The position numbers were made by a program, and so were the translations under genes. From Streptococcus mitis (GTDB lineage Bacteria > Bacillota > Bacilli > Lactobacillales > Streptococcaceae), in assembly GCA_018364455.1 (NCBI GenBank), contig JAGZLW010000021.1:1-29266 (forward strand): DNA of 29,266 nucleotides, given 5' to 3'. Below are positions 7,966 to 16,100 of the stretch, piece after piece; the first letter of the stretch is position 1; every line of letters starts with the position of its first letter. Below the pieces are notes generated by a model. The model saw only the letters and a list, made by a program, of their open reading frames with translations, made no database searches and was not told the DNA's origin.

Positions 7966-7992
7966 GTCACACTCCTTCACTTATAATCTTGA

Positions 7993-10047
7993 TTAATTTC
8001 TTCTTACCAATTCCATCATATCATAAGGCAGGGTATTGGCAGCTTCCTTCAAGGAATAGTTCTCTAAGTTATTGACATTTTGTCGTAACTTCTTGGCATA
8101 CTTGGTCGTAATCAATCGTTTTTCTTCGTATTCGAAAATCAACTTGCGCTCCAGATAATAGCCTCTCAGCATTTCATCGATATTGTTGGGCTTGACGCGA
8201 TTGATAACCCGTTCGACAAAGGCACCACTGGTGATAATAGCTGTTTCTCGGAGACGAGAATCCTGCATGAAGCTGATTAAAGAACTCTTATAAACCCCTT
8301 TAAGGTTCTCCAGACTTTCGATAATCATCTCTGTATTTTCCAGATAGAGCTCTGCAATTTGATCATAGTCAAGAGCTCTGAGTTTCTGCGATTCTTCATT
8401 TTTCCAACTGCGGAAGGTCTTACCTAAGGTAAAGACTTCATGAAGGAGAAAACGTAAAATCCGCAAGGAAACAAGGAAATAATAGGTCAATCGTGACGCA
8501 AACTTACGATTGATACTTTGTTCCATGTTTTTCAAATAACGTTGGTAAACTCGATAGGCACGCTCACTCATCTTTTCCTCTTCGTAAGCCTGTTCCAGAC
8601 CATCACTCTCAATACTGAGGATAAGAAGTTTCAAGGCCTCCCAGTCTTCTTGAGCCCCCTTGTTTTCTTGATTCAGGATAAGGTTCTCTATTCGTCCATG
8701 ATAATTATCAATAGCCGCATAGAGGGGAAGTTTATTTTTGGTGTCTTCCAACTCTTTTTCCAACTCAATCGTCACTTCATTCAAAATGGCGATATGCATG
8801 AGATAGTCCTTGCTTTCTTCCTGTTCATCCGAAAGATGAGGCAAGACCACGAGGCCTGTTAAAAAGCTTACAAGCGTCACACCTGCGACAAGGAAAAGCA
8901 AGAGAGGATACTCTTGTTCTAGATTACTTGGTATCAGAAGGATCGTAGCAATCGACACTGTTCCCTTGACACCTGAGAAGGTCAAAAGAAGCATGTCTTT
9001 CATATACTTATTTAGCTTTTTCTTGAGACGTCTAGTCCTATAGGCATAATAGCCATAAATCATGACAAAACGAATAGCAAAGAGGACAAAGGTAAGGGCT
9101 ATAAGAGATACCAATAACAGTAAGGGATTATAGATTGAGTTGGTCAAGATAGGCTCTGCTATCATTTCCAACTCCATCCCTAAAATCACAAAAACAGAAC
9201 CGTTGAGCATAAAGTTCACTGTGTGCCAGACCGTCTCGGTCACCGTATCCACTTGGGCTTCGAGGAGCGTAATTTTCTTAAAACGGCTTGCCTTTAAAAT
9301 CCCAGCAACTACAACGGCAATAATCCCTGAAACATGGACTTCTTCTGCCAGGAAGAAGGTTACCAGAGGTAAACTCAATTCTAATAAAAGCTCACTAGCA
9401 ATATCCGTTGCTCTCACACTTAGCAAGAAACTATGGAGGAAACGGTTGGTCATGGCTGTTAAAAATCCAATTAAAAAACCGCCTAGGATTGAAAAGATGA
9501 GCGAACTACTCGCTTGCCCAAGGGAAAAGGCTCCAGTTGTCCAAGCTGTCAAAGCTACCTGAAAAGCCACCAAACCTGATGCATCATTCAAGAGTCCTTC
9601 GCCCTTAAGAATATTGGACACGCGCTTTGGAAAGCTAAACCGCTCCGAAAGAGAGGCAAAGGCCACCAAATCCGTAGGGCCAAGTGCCGCCCCAACAGCC
9701 AAGCAAGCTGCCAAGGGAAGGCTGAGCCAAAGAAGATGGGCCAAGCTACCCAAACTCAGGGTCGAGATGAAAATCACTGGAAATATGAGGTAAACAATGA
9801 TTCGCCAGTGTTTTAAAATAGCTGTAATGTCCGCTTCTTCCGACTCTCTGAAAAGTAAGGGCCCGATAACCAGTGCCAAAAACAACTCTGTATTGAGGTG
9901 AAAGTCGGTATTGGGTAAAAAGAGACCAATCACAATTCCCAAAAGAATTTGCACCAAAGGGAGAGGCAAAAAGGGCAGGAACTTATTGGTTGTACTCGAG
10001 ACAATCAAGACCAGTAAAAATAGGATGAGGTAAATCAGTAATTCCAC
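7993..10047 (-). CDS. Na+/H+ antiporter, CPA1 (NhaP/NHE) family
   Basis: 684 residues. Residues 1 to about 410 form about a dozen transmembrane helices; GPTDLVAF (123-130) and GEGLLNDASGLVAF (149-162) with the Asn154-Asp155 pair carry the ion-binding and proton-exchange motif of CPA1 exchangers. The last about 270 residues are a soluble, charged, helical domain probably used for regulation. It should exchange cytoplasmic Na+ (or K+) for protons and take part in pH and salt balance. The start is a GTG at 10047 with AAGGAGG 6 nt upstream. It is 11 bp downstream of the 84-residue gene in the ytqA operon. The ion preference cannot be read from sequence. Confidence 0.92.
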   Translation of the reverse strand: MELLIYLILFLLVLIVSSTTNKFLPFLPLPLVQILLGIVIGLFLPNTDFHLNTELFLALVIGPLLFRESEEADITAILKHWRIIVYLIFPVIFISTLSLGSLAHLLWLSLPLAACLAVGAALGPTDLVAFASLSERFSFPKRVSNILKGEGLLNDASGLVAFQVALTAWTTGAFSLGQASSSLIFSILGGFLIGFLTAMTNRFLHSFLLSVRATDIASELLLELSLPLVTFFLAEEVHVSGIIAVVVAGILKASRFKKITLLEAQVDTVTETVWHTVNFMLNGSVFVILGMELEMIAEPILTNSIYNPLLLLVSLIALTFVLFAIRFVMIYGYYAYRTRRLKKKLNKYMKDMLLLTFSGVKGTVSIATILLIPSNLEQEYPLLLFLVAGVTLVSFLTGLVVLPHLSDEQEESKDYLMHIAILNEVTIELEKELEDTKNKLPLYAAIDNYHGRIENLILNQENKGAQEDWEALKLLILSIESDGLEQAYEEEKMSERAYRVYQRYLKNMEQSINRKFASRLTYYFLVSLRILRFLLHEVFTLGKTFRSWKNEESQKLRALDYDQIAELYLENTEMIIESLENLKGVYKSSLISFMQDSRLRETAIITSGAFVERVINRVKPNNIDEMLRGYYLERKLIFEYEEKRLITTKYAKKLRQNVNNLENYSLKEAANTLPYDMMELVRRN

Positions 10048-10058
10048 GCAATTCCTCC

Positions 10059-10313
10059 TTAGTCTTTTTTACAACAGGATTCAAATATCTCCTTCTGCTC
10101 TTTGATTTTTTGGTCAATCTTGGAACAGTCTTTGTGCTCAATTTTTCTCTGGCACCGTTCCATTTCAAGAGCAACTAATTTTTTCTTGATTTTAAGCATT
10201 TTTTTGCTCATGTGTGCTTGGTCTAACACACCCACCGCTCGTTCGTGGTGGGTTGATTCGACAAAATTCTGGCGCATGGCATCCAGCTTTTCACGTAGGT
10301 ATTGTTTATCCAT
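10059..10313 (-). CDS. Uncharacterised small helical protein with four cysteines
   Basis: 84 residues, not recognised. It is highly charged and predicted helical throughout, with no signal or membrane segment, so probably cytoplasmic. Cysteines are at 54, 63, 80 and 81, ending CCKKD; the first half has STHHERAVGVL and AHMSKKMLKIKKKL. The ATG overlaps the mnmM stop by 8 nt (ATGGATAA), so translation is coupled to the methyltransferase. The operon position between mnmM and an antiporter suggests a link to tRNA modification or metal/redox handling, but that is speculation. The tight coupling and absence of disruption argue that it is a real gene. Confidence 0.75.
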   Translation of the reverse strand: MDKQYLREKLDAMRQNFVESTHHERAVGVLDQAHMSKKMLKIKKKLVALEMERCQRKIEHKDCSKIDQKIKEQKEIFESCCKKD

Positions 10314-10863
10314 GTCTATATCTCTCTAATTTTTCAATCATCACTAAAAATGGTGGGTTGTTGACTTGGTTTAAAGTTCGGTAAATGGCAGCTGTGTACT
10401 CTTGTTGGTTCAACTGACTGACAAAATCCAAGACAGCATCCCTCTCGAGGTCGCCTCCTTCATGACCATAGTAGATCATGATAGCAATCCGTCCACCTTT
10501 GACAAGTAAGGCACACAGCTTTTCTAATGCTTCAATCGTTGTCTGAGGTCGGGTGATAACAGACTTATCAGCTGACGGCAGATAGCCCAGATTGAAAATT
10601 CCTGCCTTGGCTTCTGTCACAAACTGGTCCAGTGTCTCATGACCTTGCAAGATTAATTGGGCATTTGTCATTCCAGCCTGGTTCAAACGCTCCTGAGTCT
10701 TTTCCAAGGCTTGTTCCTGAATATCAAAGGCATAGACTTTCTTGGCTAGCTTGGCTAGAAAAAGGGTATCATGACCATTTCCCATGGTCGCATCCACTAC
10801 GATATCCTCTTTTGTCACTACCTCAGACAAAAAATCATGTGCCATCTCAAGTGGTCTTTTCAT
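10306..10863 (-). CDS. mnmM: tRNA 5-aminomethyl-2-thiouridine methyltransferase (MnmM/YtqB family)
   Basis: 185 residues, class I SAM methyltransferase of the YtqB family, formerly called putative rRNA methylase. Motif I is VVDATMGNGHDTLFLA (about 22-37), with an acidic SAM-ribose residue in YAFDIQ (about 44-49) and family motifs YLPSADKSVITRP and NNPPFLVMIEK at the end. Gram-positive YtqB was characterised as MnmM, which methylates nm5s2U to mnm5s2U at position 34 of tRNAs where MnmC is absent. ATG at 10863 follows the ytqA stop by 1 nt, with GGAG 7 nt upstream inside ytqA. Pairing with ytqA is conserved in Bacillus and streptococci, supporting one pathway. Confidence 0.9.
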   Translation of the reverse strand: MKRPLEMAHDFLSEVVTKEDIVVDATMGNGHDTLFLAKLAKKVYAFDIQEQALEKTQERLNQAGMTNAQLILQGHETLDQFVTEAKAGIFNLGYLPSADKSVITRPQTTIEALEKLCALLVKGGRIAIMIYYGHEGGDLERDAVLDFVSQLNQQEYTAAIYRTLNQVNNPPFLVMIEKLERYRHG

Positions 10864-10864
10864 A

Positions 10865-11794
10865 TCAAAACTCCTGTTTTACAGCCTTGCATCCCTGAAC
10901 GCTTCCACGACGTCGCATCTCCATCTCAATGCTGTTGAGGACTTCCCATTTATTGAGGCTCCACATAGGACCAATCAGCATATCTCTAGGTGCATCTCCT
11001 GTGATTCGATGAATGACGATATGCTTGGGAATGATTTCCAATTGGTCACAGATAACCTTAACATATTCGTCCTGGCTCATCAATTGCAAACGTCCCTCAT
11101 GGTAATCCCGCTGCATACGTGTATTGGTCATCAGGTGAAGCAAATGCAGTTTAATTCCTTGAATATCGTTATCCGTAACACAGCGGCGGACATTTTCAAT
11201 CATCATCTCATGGGTTTCACCAGGAAGTCCGTTAATCAAATGGGAAACAATCTCAATCTTAGGATACTTTCTCAAACGCTTGACCGTTTCTACGTACAAT
11301 TCATAGGAATGGGCACGGTTAATCAGGTCAGAGGTTGCTTCATAAGTAGTCTGCAAGCCCAATTCAACCGTCACATGCATGCGCTCCGATAACTCAGCCA
11401 AATATTCGATAGTTTCGTCTGGTAAACAGTCTGGCCGTGTTCCGATATTGATTCCTACTACACCTGGCTCGTTGATAGCCTGCTCATAGCGCTCTCGGAT
11501 GACTTCCACCTTTTCGTGGGTGTTGGTAAAATTTTGAAAATAAACTAAATACTTCTGAACATCTGGCCACTTACGGTGCATAAAGTCAATTTCCTTATAA
11601 AATTGCTCACGGATAGGTGCATCCGGTGCTACGATAGCATCCCCAGAACCAGAAACCGTACAAAAAGTACAGCCCCCATGAGCCACAGTTCCATCACGAT
11701 TGGGACAGTCAAATCCCGCATCAATAGGGACTTTAAATGTCTTTTCTCCAAAGAGTTTTCGATAATAATCATTCAAGGTATTATAAGATTTCAT
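10865..11794 (-). CDS. ytqA: Radical SAM protein, TIGR01212/YtqA family
   Basis: 309 residues from MKSYNTLNDYY. The iron-sulfur cluster cysteines are in an expanded motif: Cys30, Cys42 and Cys45 (CPNRDG..GGCTFC), spacing CX11CX2C as in Elp3-like radical SAM enzymes. GINIGTRPDCL, TVELGLQT and HLINGLPGETHEMM are typical of the barrel. YtqA neighbours and functionally follows YtqB/MnmM and has been proposed as an alternative route enzyme in mnm5s2U synthesis (name MnmL); I treat the exact step as unproven. The frame is open 59 codons further upstream, but that region contains the promoter and crosses the divergent gene. The extended -10 promoter places transcription start at or next to this ATG, so translation may be leaderless. 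An ATG three codons earlier overlaps the -10. Confidence 0.9.
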   Translation of the reverse strand: MKSYNTLNDYYRKLFGEKTFKVPIDAGFDCPNRDGTVAHGGCTFCTVSGSGDAIVAPDAPIREQFYKEIDFMHRKWPDVQKYLVYFQNFTNTHEKVEVIRERYEQAINEPGVVGINIGTRPDCLPDETIEYLAELSERMHVTVELGLQTTYEATSDLINRAHSYELYVETVKRLRKYPKIEIVSHLINGLPGETHEMMIENVRRCVTDNDIQGIKLHLLHLMTNTRMQRDYHEGRLQLMSQDEYVKVICDQLEIIPKHIVIHRITGDAPRDMLIGPMWSLNKWEVLNSIEMEMRRRGSVQGCKAVKQEF

Positions 11795-11801
11795 AACTTT
11801 C

Positions 11802-11830
11802 ATTATAACAAAAAACACCCACAATCTCAA
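11802..11830 (-). promoter_or_regulatory. Promoter of the ytqA-mnmM operon, placed for a leaderless transcript
   Basis: Minus strand: TTGAGA (11825-11830), 17-nt spacer ending in TGT, TATAAT (11802-11807), so the -10 is also extended. The expected start, about 7 nt beyond, is 11795, adjacent to the A of the ytqA ATG at 11794. Confidence 0.8.
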
Positions 11831-11865
11831 AAGCCTGACTTTCCTATAAATTCCTCTGTTTCTCA

Positions 11866-11894
11866 TTTCCATTAGCCATTTTTTATGATACAAT
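11866..11894 (+). promoter_or_regulatory. Promoter of the DUF3397 gene, placed for a leaderless transcript
   Basis: TTTCCA (11866-11871), 17-nt spacer ending in TGA, TACAAT (11889-11894), an extended -10. The expected start near 11901 is the A of an in-frame ATG. Confidence 0.65.
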
Positions 11895-11900
11895 ATGGAT

Positions 11901-12254
11901 ATGATTTTAATGAAATTAGCATCTATTTTATTATTGATACTGACTTTAGTAGTCTGCATTATCATAACCAAACTTTTTAGATTAAAAAAACTAGGACGAA
12001 ACTTTGCGGATCTGGCTTTTCCAGTCTTGGTATTTGAGTATTACCTAATCACAGCTAAAACCTTTACCCATAATTTCCTCCCTAGACTGGGCCTAGCCCT
12101 CTCACTCCTAGCCATTATTCTCGTTTTTTTCTTTCTTTTGAAAAAACGTAGCTTTTACTATCCTAAATTCATCAAATTCTTCTGGCGTGCTGGATTCTTA
12201 TTAACCCTTGTCATGTATATTGAGATGATTGTTGAATTGATGGCTCAGAAATAA
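11901..12254 (+). CDS. DUF3397 family membrane protein
   Basis: 117 residues from the ATG at 11901 (119 if the ATG at 11895 is used, 114 from 11910). Four hydrophobic segments at about 5-22, 36-53, 62-82 and 95-113 make a small integral membrane protein; the pattern and length match DUF3397, a Firmicutes family of unknown function. No ribosome binding site precedes any of the three ATGs, because the promoter -10 (11889-11894) directly abuts the first. Transcription would start at about 11901, so the mRNA probably begins with the start codon. It runs divergently from ytqA and ends in a terminator hairpin at 12269-12312. Confidence 0.8.
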   Translation: MILMKLASILLLILTLVVCIIITKLFRLKKLGRNFADLAFPVLVFEYYLITAKTFTHNFLPRLGLALSLLAIILVFFFLLKKRSFYYPKFIKFFWRAGFLLTLVMYIEMIVELMAQK

Positions 12255-12268
12255 AAAATGAAATCGAA

Positions 12269-12312
12269 AACACCTCAATCAAACTGAAATACAGTGATTG
12301 AAGTGTTTTTTT
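12269..12312 (+). terminator. Terminator of the DUF3397 gene
   Basis: AACACCTCAATCA pairs with TGATTGAAGTGTT (one mismatch) around a 13-nt loop, followed by a T run. The A-rich left flank means it may also stop transcripts of the converging gene that ends at 12330. Confidence 0.85.
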
Positions 12313-12329
12313 CTTTATATACTTTTTCA

Positions 12330-12641
12330 TCAATTCCTATTTTTTTTATCAGGAAATAGATAACCAATACCTACACAAGCTAGCACACCTGCTCCAATCA
12401 CCAAGCCACTTGAAATTGGCAACAGATCCAAAATTGCATTCGCAATAATAAAGGCAATAATCAAACACATCAGACTAGCCTTGTAATCCTTTTTCAAAAG
12501 ATTCTCTAGAGTGAAAAAGAGGAACAAGCCTACCGGAATCAATGACCAGAGGTTAATGTCCAAACTTGGCCAGCCAACAGAACCAAAATACACTACTGTC
12601 GCTGCTGCTAGTAAAAATACAAGCCCCAATAATTTTTTCAT
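12330..12641 (-). CDS. Small membrane protein, LiaF-like transmembrane region
   Basis: 103 residues with four hydrophobic segments (about 3-20, 29-46, 55-72, 77-95) and a short basic tail (DKKNRN). The arrangement, with WPSLDINLWSLIPVGLFLFFTLENLLKKDYKASL, resembles the membrane part of LiaF/DUF5668-type proteins without the C-terminal soluble domain. These are often tied to envelope stress, but no function can be assigned here. The ATG has GGAG 8 nt upstream. It is a single gene with an extended -10 promoter at 12716-12724 and converges on the DUF3397 gene. Confidence 0.7.
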   Translation of the reverse strand: MKKLLGLVFLLAAATVVYFGSVGWPSLDINLWSLIPVGLFLFFTLENLLKKDYKASLMCLIIAFIIANAILDLLPISSGLVIGAGVLACVGIGYLFPDKKNRN

Positions 12642-12715
12642 TTGTTTATCTCCAATTTCTTTTTTAGGAACTTGAGTTGCCTAATACTGCCCCCCTCACG
12701 TCCTTTACACAAATC

Positions 12716-12724
12716 ATTATAGCA
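12716..12724 (-). promoter_or_regulatory. Extended -10 promoter of the small membrane protein gene
   Basis: Minus strand TGCTATAAT (TG extension, perfect TATAAT) with a weak -35 (TTGTTC, 17-nt spacer). The leader is about 65-70 nt and contains an unusual run of six G. Confidence 0.55.
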
Positions 12725-12831
12725 GAGGTCAGTTTCAAGAACAAGTTCTTTTGCCTATCTGGTCTCTATATCGGTCTAAGTGGTTGAATAATAGCGATAA
12801 AATAAGGAATCAGGTGAAAAACTTCCTTCCA

Positions 12832-12872
12832 AATAAAAAGGAATTAAGCAACCAAACGCTACTTAATTCCTT
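12832..12872 (-). terminator. Terminator hairpin downstream of prtA
   Basis: Perfect 11-bp inverted repeat AAGGAATTAAG / CTTAATTCCTT around a 13-nt loop, followed on the minus strand by a T-rich run. It lies about 255 bp beyond the prtA stop; it may end prtA transcription or be the terminator of a gene now lost between them. Confidence 0.65.
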
Positions 12873-13128
12873 GAAATTGTCTCATCACCTCTATTAGCCT
12901 TTAAATTTTGATAGACTCTATTTTCTAATCAATGTGACCAATATTGTCAATACTAACCCTTTCAATCAATTTATTAGTTATAGAAACTAAATCCATTAAT
13001 AAATCCAAAAAGGGTATCAATATCAAAGTAAACTAAATAATTGAGGTATAGATGGCTATTTTCACAAAATTGTTTCATCATCACACTATCTAATCTCAGT
13101 ACACAAACCATTTTTCTATAGCTTTTTC
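12873..13128. other. AT-rich intergenic stretch, possible decayed gene
   Basis: No convincing gene. On the minus strand two short frames (a 45-codon ATG frame at about 13112-12978, and a shifted one reading LIERVSIDNIGHID then a stop) lie just upstream of the hairpin at 12832-12872. They have no clear ribosome sites. This looks like the tail of a broken gene, but I cannot name it. Confidence 0.25.
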
Positions 13129-16100
13129 TTAATCTTGATCTTTTTTCTTTAATCCAAGAAATGCACCTACAGTAAACATTATTCCGGCAACCAATGACGT
13201 GAAGACTTCGCTAACTGTTCCGGTTTTTGGCAACCTATCATTGTTAGTAGTTGATTTACTATCAATATTGGTATGTTTATTATCTATGTTCTCTGGTTCA
13301 TTAAGATAAACTTCCTTCTTATTTTCAAAGTTTTTATCATTTTTATCAGGAACTGTAGCTGTAACATCCTTAGTTGAATCAGATCTTTGACTTTCATCTA
13401 ATTGACTATAATTTACTTGTACAGGAACTGTAGTTTTGACATCCTTAGTTGAATCAGGTTTTTGTGAATGATTTGCTCTTTGTAAGTCCTCTTTTCTATG
13501 ACTTTGATTTAATTGACTAGGATTTGCCTGTGTGTTATCTTTCTTTTTGGATACATCAAAAGTAGGTTTATTTTCCTCCTCCTTTTTCTCCTCTATTTTC
13601 TTGAATACAGGTTTTATAACGGTATCTTTTGATAGATTAATAACATAGCCAGCATCTTTTTTCCCTTCGACACCAGAAATTTCCCAGCCATCAAATTGAT
13701 ATCCTTTTTCTAATTCACCCTCATAGACAGGTAAAATGAAATCTTCTTCCGACACTATCGTTGAACTTATTTCTTTTCCATTTTGAATGGTCACAGTTAC
13801 CATCTGAGGTTTTAGTTCGCTCACCTCTCCCGTATCTTTGTTTAAAATGAATTCTTTTACGGTTGTATTTCTTGCAAAATCTTTTACAACAATCTTAATG
13901 TTTAGTGTCTTATCTGTTAGTTGTTTAATATCATCAAATGATTTATATTCTTTTCCATTTACATAAATATGTTTGTCTTGAATCTCACCATCGAATCCAT
14001 TATTTCTTTTATCATTGATGTTAAAGACTACAGATTTGCCATCAGCATATTCAATACTAGTATTTCCCTTAGGATCAATGTTTACTTCGGGTTTGACATT
14101 ATCATATAAAAATTGATAGTGTACTCCAACCGCTTTCGCATTCAAATCGCTATAGCCAGTTTTAAGATAAACATTTCCATCCATATCTGTTACCTTATCT
14201 GGGAATCCGTTTGCTTTATAGTCTTTCATTCCCCAGTCCATGATGTCACCGTCTTTAACATTAAGCTTAACGTTAAAATCTCTAGTGTTATCAATGTGTA
14301 AATCTCCGTAGATTAAATAATTATCTACAACAGATTCATTAACTCTCAACTCCCAGTTAAAACCACCCTTATCAGAAATCTTACCTCTTAAATAAAATTC
14401 TGGATTTCGTACATAAATTTTATTAGATTTAGATGGATTAAAGTAGTTCTTGTCCATTGAAAGGTTTACTGGTTTTGCATCAATAAATAACGTAGAGCCA
14501 TCTTCTTTTATAGCTTCTACATTGGACTTATCCTCTCCTGTGTACTCTTTACCATCCTTACCAAATAATACAAGTTTAGAAGGATCTGTTACAAGATTTC
14601 CATCTTTATCGATTGCCTCCCCTTTATCGTTCATTTTAAATCTAAACACTTGATACCTTACAATGTTAAAGCCGTCCAAAGCCGACATTAATACTGATTG
14701 AGTACTTCTTCCATCTTCAACATTTCTACTATCAGCATAAATTATTTTTTCTGAAAGGACTCTTAGATTAGGATTGGCCTTTTGTATTTTTGCTATATCT
14801 TCCTTGCTATAGACTCCATTTCCTTCTAACATATCCGTTTTTCCAGGATTATAGGTAGTCACTTTTAGTGCATAGCCTTTTCTCAGAATGATATTATCCT
14901 TTAATAGATATTGTTGTTTTTCTGAATCAGAATAGATTTTACCAGATTCCATGTCCGTTAAATTGTTTGGTTTGTTTTTTGAAAGATCGCCTTCTCCTAA
15001 TTCTATTACATTCCCATAACTTGATGCATACGGATATTCTGTCTTAGTTTCCTTATTTTTTTCAGGCATTCTAATTTTAGTTTCAGCTTTTATCTGATCA
15101 TCATCTTTAACAAAGAATCTCATATCTCCTGCAAAAGCTAATCCATCCACAATATCATTAATATTAGCGTATAAATCAAATGTCATCGTTTTTGAGTGGG
15201 AATCATACTTGGTCGTTTTGATTTCTATAGATTTATAATTATTTCCATAATATACCTTGGCATTTTTAGAAACATTACTTATCTTTCCAAGAATTTCAAA
15301 GTGTCCATTTTTAGACGGGCTTAGAACACCATAAATTTTTGATTTTATTTCGTCAAGTTTTTCAGTTTCATATTCTAAGGCACTACCATCGTCATAAGCA
15401 ATGATATTTCCCTTATCATCGTATTTATAATCGTATTCTTCTGTCCTCTTACCAGTTTCACTTGTAAAGTCATCAACTTCTCTAAATTTCTTTTTAATGA
15501 GCTTCTTCAAGTCTTTACTTTCAAACTCTCTAATTGTTGAAATAGTTTTATGAATAGTCAAGCTAGATTTTTCTTCGATAGACTCTTCATTGTCTTGATG
15601 ATTTTCTTCCTCAGTTGTATCTTTTTTAAGACTATCCTCTTTTCTATTTTCTAAATTTTTAAATTTAGATTCGGAAATCTCGCCAAGCTTTTGGTATTTA
15701 GATGAATCTTGATCAGGATCTACTAGATAATAGGAAATCATCCCCTTTTCATCAGCATGATCAGCAAATTTAATTCTATGAATCTTTGTAAAATTGCTAG
15801 ATCCATCTAATGCAATGACTTCAATGATTTTTCCTCTTAAATCTCCCGCACCATTAATTTCATAAATGGTATTTCCGTCTTTGTCTAGTTTCCTATTTCT
15901 TCCTTGACCCTCACCTGCGTAAGTTACTTCAAGATTTTTCTCAACTTCTCCATCTTCATTAACCAGAGCGGCGCCAGCATACCAAACTTCGTTTGCAATC
16001 TCATCAAATTTTTCAGGATGTTCTTTTTGATCTCTCGCAAATAGCGTTTCATTCTTATACTGATCTTTTACCTTATGATAAGTATCCTTTGTAATCAACT

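Noticed and set aside
9140..9562. 140-codon + strand frame inside the antiporter gene
   Set aside because: Antisense shadow of a well-conserved transmembrane protein; no ribosome site or family resemblance.
11795..11971. Extended N-terminus of ytqA (59 extra codons)
   Set aside because: This stretch contains the -35 and -10 of its own promoter and crosses into the divergent gene; the family N-terminus begins at 11794.
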